DNA of 64,000 nucleotides from Microbispora hainanensis (GCF_006874475.1 NZ_VIRM01000013.1:95217-159216); one strand, 5' to 3'; positions 50,142 to 59,524 are shown, counted from the stretch's first letter. Numbers and translations are program-made. Notes: generated by a model not told the origin, from the letters alone.

Positions 50142-50960
50142 CTATCGGATGGAGCCGGTGACGAGCTTGTCGAACTCGCGGTCCGGCAGCGTCCTGTTGA
50201 GCTCGAGCAGTCTGTCGGCCATCCAGCCGACGACGTAGCGGGTCTCGGGCTTGGCGGCTTCGACGGCCTCGCGGATGGCCGCGGCCACGACGCAGGGATC
50301 GGAGGCCTGACTGTCCGCGCCGAGTTGCGTCTCGCTCCGCCTGGCCATGGCCTCGGCCATCGCCCCGTAGGCGGTCGCGCCGGAGATCTCCCGCAGGTCC
50401 TGCGCGGTGTGATCCTCGAACCCCGTCTTGATGACTCCGGGCTGGATCACGACGACCTCGATCCCGAAGGGCTCGACCTCCATGCGCAACGAGTCGGAGT
50501 ACGCCTCCAGAGCGTGTTTCGTGGCGTAGTACCAGGAGCCCAGCGGCAACGCGATCTCGCCGCCGATCGACGACACGTTGACGATCGTGCCGGACCCCCG
50601 CTCGCGCATGTGCGGCAGGACGAGCTGGATCAGCCTGGCCGGTGCGAAGAGGTTCACCTCGAACTGGTCGCGCGCCAGCTCCAGGGGGACGTCCTCGGCC
50701 GCGCCGTGCACCACGGTGCCGGCGTTGTTGACGAGGACGTCGATCCGGCCCTGCTCCTCGACGATGGTGCGGACGATCCGCTCCAGATCAGCGGGGTCGC
50801 GCGCGTCCATCGGGTGCACGTGCCCGCCCGCGTCGCCGATGACGTCCATGTTCCGCACCCGTCTGGCGGCGCCGTACACGATGTGTCCCGCCCGCAGGAG
50901 TTCCAGCGCGGTGGCCTTGCCGATGCCGGACGAGGCCCCGGTGACGAGTACGACCTTCAT
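50142..50960 (-). CDS. Short-chain dehydrogenase/reductase
   Basis: A 272-residue classical SDR: cofactor motif VLVTGASSGIGKATALELL, NNAG in VLVNNAGTVVHGA, catalytic Ser in NVSSIGGE and YYATK as the Y-x3-K pair. It oxidises or reduces an unknown carbonyl or alcohol with NAD(P). The arginine pair in AARRVRN suggests NADPH preference. It lies alone between the pseudogene and a divergent regulator. Confidence 0.93.
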   Translation of the reverse strand: MKVVLVTGASSGIGKATALELLRAGHIVYGAARRVRNMDVIGDAGGHVHPMDARDPADLERIVRTIVEEQGRIDVLVNNAGTVVHGAAEDVPLELARDQFEVNLFAPARLIQLVLPHMRERGSGTIVNVSSIGGEIALPLGSWYYATKHALEAYSDSLRMEVEPFGIEVVVIQPGVIKTGFEDHTAQDLREISGATAYGAMAEAMARRSETQLGADSQASDPCVVAAAIREAVEAAKPETRYVVGWMADRLLELNRTLPDREFDKLVTGSIR

Positions 50961-51197
50961 GATCAGACCTCTCGGATGGGGGACTCCGTGGGCCGGTAGG
51001 CCGCACGGACGGCACGCCGTTCACGATGAGGAAAGGCTAGGGGCGCATTTCGTCCCACGGCAACGAGATTCTCGTATATTCCCAGGCAGACGGCCTTCGA
51101 ATGGTGCAAAGAGCTGTCGCAGAATGCACCGTACGTGCCGTCGTGTTGCGTCCGGCCACCACCGGTTGGGGATCCGACGAACGACGAGGAGGATCGG

Positions 51198-51908
51198 ATG
51201 CCCGCGCGAAGCCGTCTGAGCTTCGACGACCGACGCCGGATCGCCGAAGGGCTGAGGGACGGGCTGACCTACGCGGAGATCGCCCGGCGGCTGGGGCGGC
51301 CCAGGTCGACCGTCAGTCGCGAGATCTCCCGCAACGGCGGCCCGCACGGCTATCGGGCCCACCACGCCCAGCAGGCGACGAACTGGCGCGCCCGGCGGCG
51401 CCGGCAGGTCCCGCCGCCCGAACTCCCGGACACGTACGGCGATCGGGACGCCCGCACGGTCCAGGAGTTCACCGAGGACTTCACCGCGATGATGATCCAG
51501 ACAGGCATGTCACCGCTGACGGCCAGGGTGTTCGCCGCGCTGTTCGTCAGCGACGGCGCCAGCCTGACCGCCGCGGAACTGGTCCAACGCCTGCACGTGA
51601 GTCCGGCGTCGATCTCCAAGGCCATCCGGTGGCTTGAGCAGCGCGGCCTGGTCAGCCGTGGACGCGAGGGCCGGCGCGAGCGTTACGCCGTCGCCGTCGA
51701 CGTCTGGTATCGCACCTGGTCGGAGAGTGCCAGGTCGATGACACTGTGGGCGGACACCACACGGCGTGGGGCGGATGTCTTCGGCGCCGGCACGCCGGTG
51801 GGCCTGCGGCTGCGGACGACAAGCCGGTTCTTCGAGCTCCTCAGCCGCGACATGGCGCAGGCCGCCGAGCACTGGCGGCAGACCGTCTCCCTCCAGCGCC
51901 TCCCCTGA
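51198..51908 (+). CDS. Regulator joining an IS30-type HTH to a MarR/GbsR-type domain
   Basis: A 236-residue protein from ATG 51198 with GGAGG upstream. Residues 5-55 (RLSFDDRRRIAEGLRDGLTY, AEIARRLGRPRSTVSREISR) match the HTH_38 domain of IS30 transposases. Residues 85-230 form a GbsR/MarR-like winged helix (LTAAELVQRLHVSPASISKA, WLEQRGLVSRGREGRRERYA). The N-terminal domain may add a second DNA contact. It is divergent from the SDR gene 237 bp away and may regulate it. The protein looks intact. Confidence 0.85.
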   Translation: MPARSRLSFDDRRRIAEGLRDGLTYAEIARRLGRPRSTVSREISRNGGPHGYRAHHAQQATNWRARRRRQVPPPELPDTYGDRDARTVQEFTEDFTAMMIQTGMSPLTARVFAALFVSDGASLTAAELVQRLHVSPASISKAIRWLEQRGLVSRGREGRRERYAVAVDVWYRTWSESARSMTLWADTTRRGADVFGAGTPVGLRLRTTSRFFELLSRDMAQAAEHWRQTVSLQRLP

Positions 51909-51941
51909 AGGCCGCTCGCAGCCGGCCGAGCGGGTGCGAGC

Positions 51942-52757
51942 TCAGCGGAGGCCGGCGAACAGGTCGTCCTCCTTGCCGGGAGCGGCCACCCGGGACGTCG
52001 TACGGACGAAGTACTCGCGCGAGAACGCCTGGTGCTGGGCCTCGGGCGGCATCTTCAGGAAGGGGATGTTCTCGCCCTGGCTCGCGTGGGCCGCCAGCGC
52101 CTTCAGCTTGTTCTCCACGTACGGCGAGACGTCCACGACGCTGGTGATGAGCTCGTCGGGCGTGCCGAAGTCGTCGGGGAGCTCGAAGTCGTCCGGCGCC
52201 ATGCCGTTCGCCCGCATGAACTCGAACATCTGCCGGATGCCCTCACGCGGCACGGCCGAGTAGTAGAACTTGTCCGGAATGCCGGTCTTCTCGGCCGCGG
52301 CGACCGCGATGCGGTGGGCCTGGATGTGGTCGGGGTGCCCGTAGTTGCCGTTCTCGTCGTAGGTGACGACCACCTGCGGACGATAGCGCTCCATCAGCGC
52401 GGCGAGCCTCGCGGCGGCCGTCTCGACCGGGACGTTCGCGAACGCGTCGGGGTGGCCGTTGCCCTCCCAGCCGACCATGCCGGAGTCGCGGTAGCCCAGC
52501 AGCTCCAGGTGGTCGATCCCCAGGTGGGCGACCGACTCGTGCAACTCGGCCAGCCGCCGCTCGGCGACCGCGGCGTCGTCGTGGCCGGGCTCGCCCGGCT
52601 TCACCCCGCCGGGGCCGTCCCCCTGCTCGCCGTTGGTGCACGTCACCAGGACCGTACGGATCCCTTCGGCGGTGTATTTCGCGAGGATCCCGCCGGTGCC
52701 GATCACCTCGTCGTCGGGGTGCGCGTGCACGGCCATGAGGGTGAGCTGTCGGTCCAT
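51942..52757 (-). CDS. PIG-L-family deacetylase (mycothiol S-conjugate amidase-like)
   Basis: A 271-residue zinc hydrolase. The metal motif is AVHAHPDDEVIGTGGILAKY, and HPDH follows in YDENGNYGHPDHIQAHRIA. This pattern fits the MshB/Mca group, which acts on GlcNAc-Ins in mycothiol synthesis or on mycothiol S-conjugates in detoxification. The C-terminal ALAAHASQGENIPFLK segment resembles Mca. ATG 52757 has GGGGGACGGA upstream; GTG 52787 is a longer alternative. Confidence 0.87.
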   Translation of the reverse strand: MDRQLTLMAVHAHPDDEVIGTGGILAKYTAEGIRTVLVTCTNGEQGDGPGGVKPGEPGHDDAAVAERRLAELHESVAHLGIDHLELLGYRDSGMVGWEGNGHPDAFANVPVETAAARLAALMERYRPQVVVTYDENGNYGHPDHIQAHRIAVAAAEKTGIPDKFYYSAVPREGIRQMFEFMRANGMAPDDFELPDDFGTPDELITSVVDVSPYVENKLKALAAHASQGENIPFLKMPPEAQHQAFSREYFVRTTSRVAAPGKEDDLFAGLR

Positions 52758-52868
52758 TCCGTCCCCCGGAGTGTCGTTTACCGTCACCCGGACGAGCCTA
52801 TATCGCCCCTTGAAAGTCGCGCGGGCGCGTGTCGTTTGGGGCGGCCCGGCCCGGTTAGGGCGACCGCT

Positions 52869-53348
52869 ATGGGGATTTATCGAGACCTGGCGGCAGGAGC
52901 GGTCGCGGGAGCGGCCGGGACGACCGTGCTCAACGCGATCACCTATCTGGACATGGCGGTGCGCGCCCGCCCGGCGAGCTCGCTGCCGGAGCAGGCGGCC
53001 GGGGCGGTCAGCGAGCGGCTCCACGTCGGCCTCGGCGAAGAGGAGGACGCCCGCAACCGGGAGCAGGGGCTCGGGGCCATGCTCGGCATCCTCACCGGCG
53101 TCGGTGTGGGCCTCGCCTATGGCCTGTTCCGCCACGCCGTACGCCGGAGGGTCAGCCTCCCGGCCGCTGCGGCCGGAGTGGGCATCGCGGCGGCGGTCGC
53201 GGGCAGCGCGCCGATGACCGCGCTCGGGCTCACCGACCCGCGTGAGTGGGGCGTCGGCGGCTGGCTGGCCGACCTGGTGCCCCACCTCGGGTATGGCCTG
53301 GCCACGGTCGCGGCGTTCGAACTGACCAGGTCCCGCCGCCGGTGCTAG
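52869..53348 (+). CDS. Small membrane protein of unknown function
   Basis: A 159-residue protein with an N-terminal helix (DLAAGAVAGAAGTTVLNAIT), a hydrophilic charged loop (LHVGLGEEEDARNREQG) and three further helices (ALGILTGVGVGLAYGLF-like, AAAAGVGIAAAVAGSAPM, LGYGLATVAAFELT). I do not recognise the family; DUF1440-like proteins look similar. Its TAG stop abuts the stop of the convergent MFS gene as TAGCTA (53346-53351), so no spacer exists. Confidence 0.7.
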   Translation: MGIYRDLAAGAVAGAAGTTVLNAITYLDMAVRARPASSLPEQAAGAVSERLHVGLGEEEDARNREQGLGAMLGILTGVGVGLAYGLFRHAVRRRVSLPAAAAGVGIAAAVAGSAPMTALGLTDPREWGVGGWLADLVPHLGYGLATVAAFELTRSRRRC

Positions 53349-54554
53349 CTAGGAGGAGGAGGCGGTGCTGGGCGCCGGGGCCATGCGGGTGGTGACCAGC
53401 CACCAGATGACCAGTTGCAGCAGGGCCAGCGCCACGGCGAAGGGCGGCAGCGTCCAGGCGCCGATCCCCTGGGCGATCGCCCCGGTGAGCCAGGGGAACA
53501 CCGCGCCGCCGATCACCGACACCCCGTTGATCAGCCCGATGGCGGTGGGCACCAGCCGGGCCGCGGTGAGCCGGGGCGCCACGGCCATCGTGGTGGGGAA
53601 GATCGGCCCGAGCCAGAAGCCGAGCAGCACGAAGCTGACGCTGGCCATCACGGCGCCCGGCACGAGCCAGGCCAGGGTCGTGCTGAGCGTGACCCCCGCC
53701 AAGCAGAGGAAGGTCATCCCGGTCGCGGTCATGCCGAGCCGGGTGGCGATCGGGCTGATCAGGAAGCGGCCCAGGGTGAGCCCGAGCCAATACCCGGAGA
53801 CGGTGTATCCGGCCAGCAGGCCGCTCTGCCCGTGCTCGTCGACCAGGAAGCTGAATCCCCAGTTTCCGACGCTGATCTCCAGGCCGACGTACACGGCGAG
53901 GAACACCGCGCCCAGCAGGACGGCGGGCTGCCGTGAGGCGGTGGCCAGCAGGCCCGAGCGCTCCGCGTGCTCCTCGGCGGACGCGGGCGGCGGGGCCTCG
54001 CGGGCGGGCAGGGTCAGATAGAAGCCGATGAGCAGCGGCAGGCAGACCAGGGCCAAGACCAGCCACACGGCCGTCCAGGGCAGGAAGGTCAGGATCCAGG
54101 TGGCCAGCAGCGGCCCGAGCAGCGCGCCGACGCCGAAGAACGCGTGCAGGCGGTTGAGCAGCGTCGTCGCCCCGGGCAGGTCGGTGAGGTAGGCGTTCAG
54201 CACCGATTCGAAGATGCCGGTGCCATACCCGGCCACGATCTGGGCCACCAGGAAGGCCAGGAACGGCGGGCGTACGGCCGTGAAGAGACCGGCCAGCGCG
54301 AACGTGCCGCCGCCGAGGAGGAGCGAGGCCCGGATCCCGAGGCGGTGGATCAGCGGGCCCGCGGTCGAGCCCGACAGCATGAACCCGGCGGAGAAGGCGA
54401 AGAACTGGGTGCCGATCGTGGCCTTGTCGAGGCCGTAGTCGTCGATCTGCGTCGGCAGGAGCACCCCGCCCACGCCGGAGCTCAGGCCGACCAGGACGAA
54501 GGTGACGTAGGAGAGCGCGACCGGCGCCCAGAACTCGCGCCGCAGTGCGGACAC
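53349..54554 (-). CDS. MFS transporter (sugar-type, FucP/GlcP-like)
   Basis: A 401-residue, 12-helix major facilitator from GTG 54554 behind GGGAGG. It begins FWAPVALSYVTFVLVGLSSG and shows GTQFFAFSAGFMLSGSTAG plus an acidic residue in NWGFSFLVDEHGQSG. The overall pattern fits proton-coupled sugar symporters of the FHS group, but the substrate cannot be read. It is divergent from an alpha/beta-hydrolase gene. Confidence 0.88.
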   Translation of the reverse strand: MSALRREFWAPVALSYVTFVLVGLSSGVGGVLLPTQIDDYGLDKATIGTQFFAFSAGFMLSGSTAGPLIHRLGIRASLLLGGGTFALAGLFTAVRPPFLAFLVAQIVAGYGTGIFESVLNAYLTDLPGATTLLNRLHAFFGVGALLGPLLATWILTFLPWTAVWLVLALVCLPLLIGFYLTLPAREAPPPASAEEHAERSGLLATASRQPAVLLGAVFLAVYVGLEISVGNWGFSFLVDEHGQSGLLAGYTVSGYWLGLTLGRFLISPIATRLGMTATGMTFLCLAGVTLSTTLAWLVPGAVMASVSFVLLGFWLGPIFPTTMAVAPRLTAARLVPTAIGLINGVSVIGGAVFPWLTGAIAQGIGAWTLPPFAVALALLQLVIWWLVTTRMAPAPSTASSS

Positions 54555-54697
54555 CTGACCTCCCGCGTACGAGCAGCCTTCCGGCCACCCGGCATGCGGG
54601 ATCGGCCGACGATCAACGGTGATCCCGTTTTCGGCGACATGTTACTTGCTGTGCCCGTTGCTCCCATAGGGGTTTACCCGGGGGATATCGTCGCGAT

Positions 54698-55378
54698 GTG
54701 ACGGGTGATGCGAGGGTCAGGGCCAACGGTGTCGGGATCGCGTACCGGACGTACGGTCCGGACGGCGCCCCGCCGCTGATCCTGCTGCACGGCCTGGGCG
54801 AGGGCATGGCCGGCTGGGACGGCGTGGCGGGCGCGCTGGCCGCCGGCCGGCACGTGTACGCCCTGGACCTGCGCGGCCACGGCGCCAGCGACTGGCCGGG
54901 CGACTACGGCCTGGAACTCATGCGCGACGACGTCCTCGCCTTCCTCGACGCGCTGTCGCTCGACCCGGTGGACGTGACCGGGCACTCCATGGGCGGCGTC
55001 GTCGCCTACCTGCTCGCCGCGGAGCGGCCGGGCCGGGTGCGGACGCTGGTCCTGGAGGACGTCCCGCTCCCGGTGCCGCGTGTCCCGCCCCCGCTCGTAC
55101 GGCCGGAGGGGCCGCTGTCGTTCGACTGGGCCATGGTCGAGGCGATCAGGCCGCAGATCGACGAGCCCGACCCCGCCTGGCTGGAGCGGCTGGGCCGGAT
55201 CACCGCCCGCACGCTCGTGATCGGCGGCGGCCCGGACAGCCACATCCCCCAGGACCGGGTCGCCGAGATGGCCCGCCGCATCCCCGGCGCGGCGCACGTC
55301 ACGATCCCGGCCGGGCACCTGGTGCACGAGAACGCCCCCGACGCCTTCGTCCGCGAGGTCACGGCCTTCCTCGGTTAG
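54698..55378 (+). CDS. Alpha/beta-hydrolase
   Basis: A 226-residue hydrolase with oxyanion-hole motif LLHGLGEG, nucleophile elbow VTGHSMGG (catalytic Ser), an acidic residue region VIGGGPDSHIP and His in PAGHLVHENAP. The lid domain is very short. The substrate is unknown. GTG 54698 lacks a ribosome site; TATCGT about 10 bases upstream may be the -10 of a leaderless transcript. The TAG stop lies in a 27-bp duplication. Confidence 0.9.
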   Translation: MTGDARVRANGVGIAYRTYGPDGAPPLILLHGLGEGMAGWDGVAGALAAGRHVYALDLRGHGASDWPGDYGLELMRDDVLAFLDALSLDPVDVTGHSMGGVVAYLLAAERPGRVRTLVLEDVPLPVPRVPPPLVRPEGPLSFDWAMVEAIRPQIDEPDPAWLERLGRITARTLVIGGGPDSHIPQDRVAEMARRIPGAAHVTIPAGHLVHENAPDAFVREVTAFLG

Positions 55379-55410
55379 AGCGAGGCCATGGCCTTCCCCG
55401 GTTGGACGAG
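55355..55410. repeat. 27-bp duplication spanning the hydrolase stop codon
   Basis: GAGGTCACGGCCTTCCTCGG plus TTAGAGC (from 55355) recurs as GAGGCCATGGCCTTCCCCGG plus TTGGAC (from 55382). The first copy contains the TAG stop (55376-55378). Confidence 0.85.
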
Positions 55411-55453
55411 GTGACGGGGCCACGCGCGGCAGGGCCGTCTTCGTCAGACCCGG

Positions 55454-56404
55454 CTAGGCCGTGGGCGGCAGCGAGAAGACGGCGAACAGGCCGGGGTCGC
55501 CGAACACGACGTTCCGCGCGACGCCGTCCCCGGCGATCGTGAGCACCTGGAGCGAGTGGGCCCGGAAGACGCCGTCGCCGCCGTCCACGTAGGCCGCGAG
55601 CGCGGGCTGCCCGTTGGCGCGCGTCCGCACCATCCGCCAGGGGCCCCGGGCGGCGCAGACCCAGCGGATGAAGTCGCCGAACGTCTCCCGCCCGGCGAAC
55701 CACGACAGGAACGGCGGCATCTCCAGCACGGCGTCCTCCCGCAGCAGCCGCTCCAGGGCCTCGACGTCGGCCTTCTCGAACGCCGCGACGTAGCGGTCGA
55801 GGAGGTCGCGGCAGGCCGGGTCGTCCGGTTCGATCATGTCGTCCTCGGCGGGCGCCACCCGGGCGAGCTGGTCGCGGGCGCGCTGCAGGGCGCTGTTGAC
55901 CGCGGCGACGGAGGTCTCCAGCAGGCCGGCGACCTCGCTCGCCCGCCAGGCCAGCACCTCGCGCAGGATGAGCACCGCCCGCTGCCGCGGCGGCAGATGC
56001 TGCAGCGCCGCGACGAACGCCAGCCGGACCCCGCCCCGCGACACGACGAGCGCGGCGGGGTCCACCAGCGCGTCGGGAACGGGCTCCAGCCAGGTCACCT
56101 CGGGCAGCCGCCGTTGCGGTCCCGCGTGCGGGTCGTCGCTCGGGCCGGTGAGGCCGGACGGCAGGGCCCTGCGCCCGCGCTGTTCGAGCGCCGTCAGGCA
56201 GGCGTTCGTCGCGATGCGGTAGAGCCAGGTGCGCGGCGAGGCCCGCCGCTCGTCGTAGTCGCCGGACGCCCGCCACGCCCGCAGCATGACCTCCTGCAGC
56301 AGGTCCTCCGCGTCGTGCACCGAGCCGAGCATCCGATAGCAGTGCGTCATCAGCTCACGCCGGTAGGGCCCGGTGATCCGCTCGAACTCCTCGTCAGTCC
56401 ACAT
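55454..56404 (-). CDS. ECF sigma factor with SnoaL-like C-terminal domain (SigG/TIGR02960-type)
   Basis: A 316-residue sigma factor: region 2 (about 8-80; LMTHCYRMLGSVHDAEDLLQ, EVMLRAWRA), region 4 (about 125-185; LPPRQRAVLILREVLAWRAS, SVAAVNSALQRARDQL) and an NTF2/SnoaL-like domain (about 200-310; DRYVAAFEKADVEALERLLR, EDAVLEMPPFLSWFAGRETF). The extra domain replaces a separate anti-sigma factor in such families. The gene is divergent from an MFS efflux gene, a plausible target. Confidence 0.92.
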   Translation of the reverse strand: MWTDEEFERITGPYRRELMTHCYRMLGSVHDAEDLLQEVMLRAWRASGDYDERRASPRTWLYRIATNACLTALEQRGRRALPSGLTGPSDDPHAGPQRRLPEVTWLEPVPDALVDPAALVVSRGGVRLAFVAALQHLPPRQRAVLILREVLAWRASEVAGLLETSVAAVNSALQRARDQLARVAPAEDDMIEPDDPACRDLLDRYVAAFEKADVEALERLLREDAVLEMPPFLSWFAGRETFGDFIRWVCAARGPWRMVRTRANGQPALAAYVDGGDGVFRAHSLQVLTIAGDGVARNVVFGDPGLFAVFSLPPTA

Positions 56405-56531
56405 GTGTTCTCCCGCGTCGCGTGGCCGTCACCGGTATCTACCGCCTCGCCGCGCCGGACTCATCGGTCGCCGATGAGTTTTCCGGCCGGCCCCGGTATG
56501 TACCGGCGAACCCACTGCGGAAGGACACGAC

Positions 56532-57950
56532 GTGACAACCAGCCATACCGTCCGCCTCGCGCCGGCCCGTGCCGGGCGGCCCTGGCCGATGCTGGCGGTG
56601 CTGCTCGCCGGCCAGTTCATGGGGCTGCTGGACCTCTACATCGTCAACGTGGCGATCCCCAGGATCGGCGCCGACCTTGGGGCGTCCGGCGCCGCGCTGC
56701 AACTGGTCGTCGGCGGCTACATCATCGCGTACGCGACCCTGCTCATCACCGGCGCCCGGCTCGGCGAGCTGTACGGCAGGCGCCGCATGTACGTGATCGG
56801 GGTCGCCGGATTCACCGCGAGTTCGCTGCTGCGCGGGCTCGCGCCCAGTGCCGGGACGCTGATCGCCTTCAGGTTCGTCCAGGGAGCCGCGGCGGCGGTC
56901 ATGGTCCCGCAGATCATGAGCGTGATCCAGACCAGGTTCACCGGCAGGGCCAGGGCCACCGCGCTCAGTGCGTACACGGCGGTGCTCTCGGCCGGTTCGG
57001 TCGTCGGGCTGGCGCTGGGCGGGGTGCTGGTCGGCGCCGACCTGGCCGGCACCGGCTGGCGGCCCGTGTTCCTCGTCAACGTGCCCGTGGGCGCCGTGCT
57101 GACGCTCGTGGTGCCCCGGCTGGTGCCCGCGGACGCGCCGCCGGACCGGCCGCGCGGCTCGCGGCGGCTCGACCTGCGGGGCCTCGCGCTCGCGCTGCCC
57201 GCCACGCTGCTGGTCGTGCTCCCGCTCGTGCTGGGCCGGGAGGCCGGCCGGCCCCTGTGGACGTACGCGTCGATGGCCGCGGGGGTCGTGCTCGCCGCCG
57301 TGTTCGTCGTGGCGCAGCGCCGTACGGCGGCCCGGGGCGGCGACCCGCTGCTGAACCTGGACGTGCTGCGCGCGACCGGCATGCCCTCGGGGCTGACGAC
57401 GCTGCTGGCCCTGATGGTCGCCTACGGCGGGTTCCTGTTCACCTTCGCCCTGCATCTGCAGGGCGTGCTCGGGGAGAGCCCGCTGCGTGCCGGGCTCACG
57501 TTCCTGCCCATGGCGGCGGCGTTCGGGCTGGGCAGCTTCTACTGGCGCAGGCTCCCCGGGCGGATCCACCATCTGCTGCCACCGGCCGGGCTGGCGCTCA
57601 GCGTCCTCGGCACCGCGGCCCTGGCCGTCTCGGCGAACGGCGGCCCGGTGATGTGGGCCGCGCTGGTGGTGCTGGGTGCGGGGCTGGGCGTCTCGACCAG
57701 CCTGCTCACCCACGCCCTGGTCCACGTGCCGCCGGCCCGCGCCGCCGACGCGAGCGGCCTGCTCACGACGACCATGCAGTTCGGCCAGCTCAGCGGTGTG
57801 GCGGTGTTCGGCGCGGTGTTCCTCGCCCTGGCCGACCCGCCGCGCCCGGAGGCCATGGGCGCGACCGCCTGGTGGCTGGCGCTGGCCGTGGCCGCCGGCG
57901 CGGCGAGCGCGGTCGCCCTGGCCCGTGCCGTACGGCCCCGCCCCGCGTGA
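56532..57950 (+). CDS. DHA2-family MFS efflux transporter
   Basis: A 472-residue membrane protein of about 14 helices from GTG 56532 behind GGAAGGAC. It reads LLAGQFMGLLDLYIVNVAIP and GARLGELYGRRRMYVIGVAG (motif A), with GSVVGLALGGVLVGADL as antiporter motif C. It exports drugs or metabolites. The 127-bp divergent spacer shared with the ECF sigma gene suggests sigma-dependent control. The stop codon opens a tandem repeat. Confidence 0.92.
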   Translation: MTTSHTVRLAPARAGRPWPMLAVLLAGQFMGLLDLYIVNVAIPRIGADLGASGAALQLVVGGYIIAYATLLITGARLGELYGRRRMYVIGVAGFTASSLLRGLAPSAGTLIAFRFVQGAAAAVMVPQIMSVIQTRFTGRARATALSAYTAVLSAGSVVGLALGGVLVGADLAGTGWRPVFLVNVPVGAVLTLVVPRLVPADAPPDRPRGSRRLDLRGLALALPATLLVVLPLVLGREAGRPLWTYASMAAGVVLAAVFVVAQRRTAARGGDPLLNLDVLRATGMPSGLTTLLALMVAYGGFLFTFALHLQGVLGESPLRAGLTFLPMAAAFGLGSFYWRRLPGRIHHLLPPAGLALSVLGTAALAVSANGGPVMWAALVVLGAGLGVSTSLLTHALVHVPPARAADASGLLTTTMQFGQLSGVAVFGAVFLALADPPRPEAMGATAWWLALAVAAGAASAVALARAVRPRPA

Positions 57951-58040
57951 GGCGGGTCCCCTGTGAGGCGAGGTGCCGCGTGAGGCGAGGTCCTGTGAGG
58001 CGAGGTGTCGTGTGAGGCGAGGTCCCTCTGAGGCGAGGTG
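57947..58040. repeat. 15-17-bp tandem repeats spanning the MFS stop codon
   Basis: GTGAGGCGAGGT-type units begin at 57947, 57963, 57980, 57995 and 58012, with a CTGAGGCGAGGT variant near 58028. The first includes the TGA stop (57948-57950). Confidence 0.9.
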
Positions 58041-58128
58041 GTGCATCCGGCGGTGTTGCGTCTCCTGCGGACGGCCTTTGCCATGGCGGCGTTACCGTGG
58101 GGTGAACGCCCTGGGGGAGTGATCCGCC

Positions 58129-58551
58129 ATGCCTTACGGCCGACAGCTCGCCGACCGCGTGCTGGACGCGGTGAACGCGCATGACCTGGACAGACTGGCG
58201 GCGTGTTACGACCGGCACGCCGTCCTGGTCACCCCTCTGAGCGTGTGCGAGGGGCGCGAGAGCATCGTCGGCTACTGGAAGGGCCTGTTCGAGGGCTTCG
58301 CCGACCTGGCCATGACGGTCTGGAACAGGGTGGAGTGCGCCGAGCCCGGTTTCAACGAGTGGATGATGACGGGCACGCAGACCGGGACCTTCGCGCTGCC
58401 GGACGTCGTCGCGGGCGCGAGCGGCCGGCGGATCACCGTGCGCGGCTGCGGGGTTCTTCACACGAAGAGCGGCCTCGTGGCCGCGCACCGGCACTATTTC
58501 GACCTGCTGGAGCTGTACTGCCAGCTCGGATTCTCGCTCGACATCGACTAG
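58129..58551 (+). CDS. SnoaL/NTF2-like protein
   Basis: A 140-residue cone-shaped NTF2-like fold (LADRVLDAVNAHDLDRLAAC, YDRHAVLVTPLSVCEGRESI, VAAHRHYFDLLELYCQLGF). It may be an isomerase, a hydrolase or a ligand-binding protein; residues do not decide. ATG 58129 follows a GGGGGAG site. It stands between the efflux gene and an MBL-fold gene. Confidence 0.88.
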   Translation: MPYGRQLADRVLDAVNAHDLDRLAACYDRHAVLVTPLSVCEGRESIVGYWKGLFEGFADLAMTVWNRVECAEPGFNEWMMTGTQTGTFALPDVVAGASGRRITVRGCGVLHTKSGLVAAHRHYFDLLELYCQLGFSLDID

Positions 58552-58623
58552 TTAACCTCCCCCCGCTTTCAGGTGATTTGTGGTGGTTTACGTAGCCTGA
58601 AAGCCTGGGAGAGGGGAGGCGTC

Positions 58624-59469
58624 ATGCCCGATCCAGCGGACGCGACCGTGTTCTTCGTGGGAAACGCCACCATGATCATTCGTTCTCACGGGTTCACCGT
58701 GCTGACGGATCCGAACTTCCTGCACCAGGGGCAGCGGGCCCATCTCGGCTGGGGACTGAGCACTCGTCGCCGTACGGAGCCGGCGATGGAGGTCACGGAG
58801 CTCCCGCCGCTTGACCTGGTCGTGCTGTCGCACATGCACGGCGACCACTGGGACAGGATCGCCAGGAACGGCCTCGACAAGGACCTGCCGATCGTCACCA
58901 CCCGCCACGCGGCGGCCCGGCTGCGCCGCCAGGGCTTCGGCCACGCCGTCGGCCTGGAGCCGTGGGAGTATCACCACGAGCGCCACGGGGACGGCACGCT
59001 CACGGTGACGTCCACGCCCGCCCGGCACGCGCCGGGCCCGGTGAACTCGCTGATGCCGCCGGTGATGGGCAGTGTGCTCGACTTCGCGCACGCGGGCGAG
59101 GTCGACCTGCGCCTGCACATCAGCGGCGACACGATCATGGACGAGTGCCTGTCGGAGATCCCGCGCCGCTTCCCCGACATCGACGTCGGCATCCTGCACC
59201 TCGGCGGCACGCGGATCCTCGGCGTCACGGTGACCATGGACGGCGCCCAGGGGGTGGAGTGGCTCGGGCTGATGCAGCCGGAGTCGGCCCTGCCCATCCA
59301 TTACGACGACTACGCGGCGTTCGCCTCCCCACTGAAGGACTTCCAGCAGCACGTCCGGCGTGCGGGGCTGTCGCACATGGTCCACTACCTCGTGCGCGGC
59401 GAGACCTACCGCCTGCCCCTGAGGAGGGCCGGCGTTCGCCCGCACCGCCCGGTCGTCGGGCCCGGCTGA
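58624..59469 (+). CDS. MBL-fold metallohydrolase (UlaG-like)
   Basis: A 281-residue metallo-beta-lactamase-fold protein from ATG 58624 with GGGGAGG upstream. The metal motif is LSHMHGDHWD (H-x-H-x-D-H). The start VFFVGNATMIIRSHGFTVLT is typical of UlaG/RomA-type hydrolases. HISGDTIMDE and LPIHYDDYAAF supply later ligands. The substrate could be a lactone, phosphodiester or N-acyl lipid; this is open. Confidence 0.9.
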   Translation: MPDPADATVFFVGNATMIIRSHGFTVLTDPNFLHQGQRAHLGWGLSTRRRTEPAMEVTELPPLDLVVLSHMHGDHWDRIARNGLDKDLPIVTTRHAAARLRRQGFGHAVGLEPWEYHHERHGDGTLTVTSTPARHAPGPVNSLMPPVMGSVLDFAHAGEVDLRLHISGDTIMDECLSEIPRRFPDIDVGILHLGGTRILGVTVTMDGAQGVEWLGLMQPESALPIHYDDYAAFASPLKDFQQHVRRAGLSHMVHYLVRGETYRLPLRRAGVRPHRPVVGPG

Positions 59470-59524
59470 CAGGTTCGAGTCAGGACCTATTGACACTCCG
59501 TATGGTTAGGGTGTTGCCTTAATT

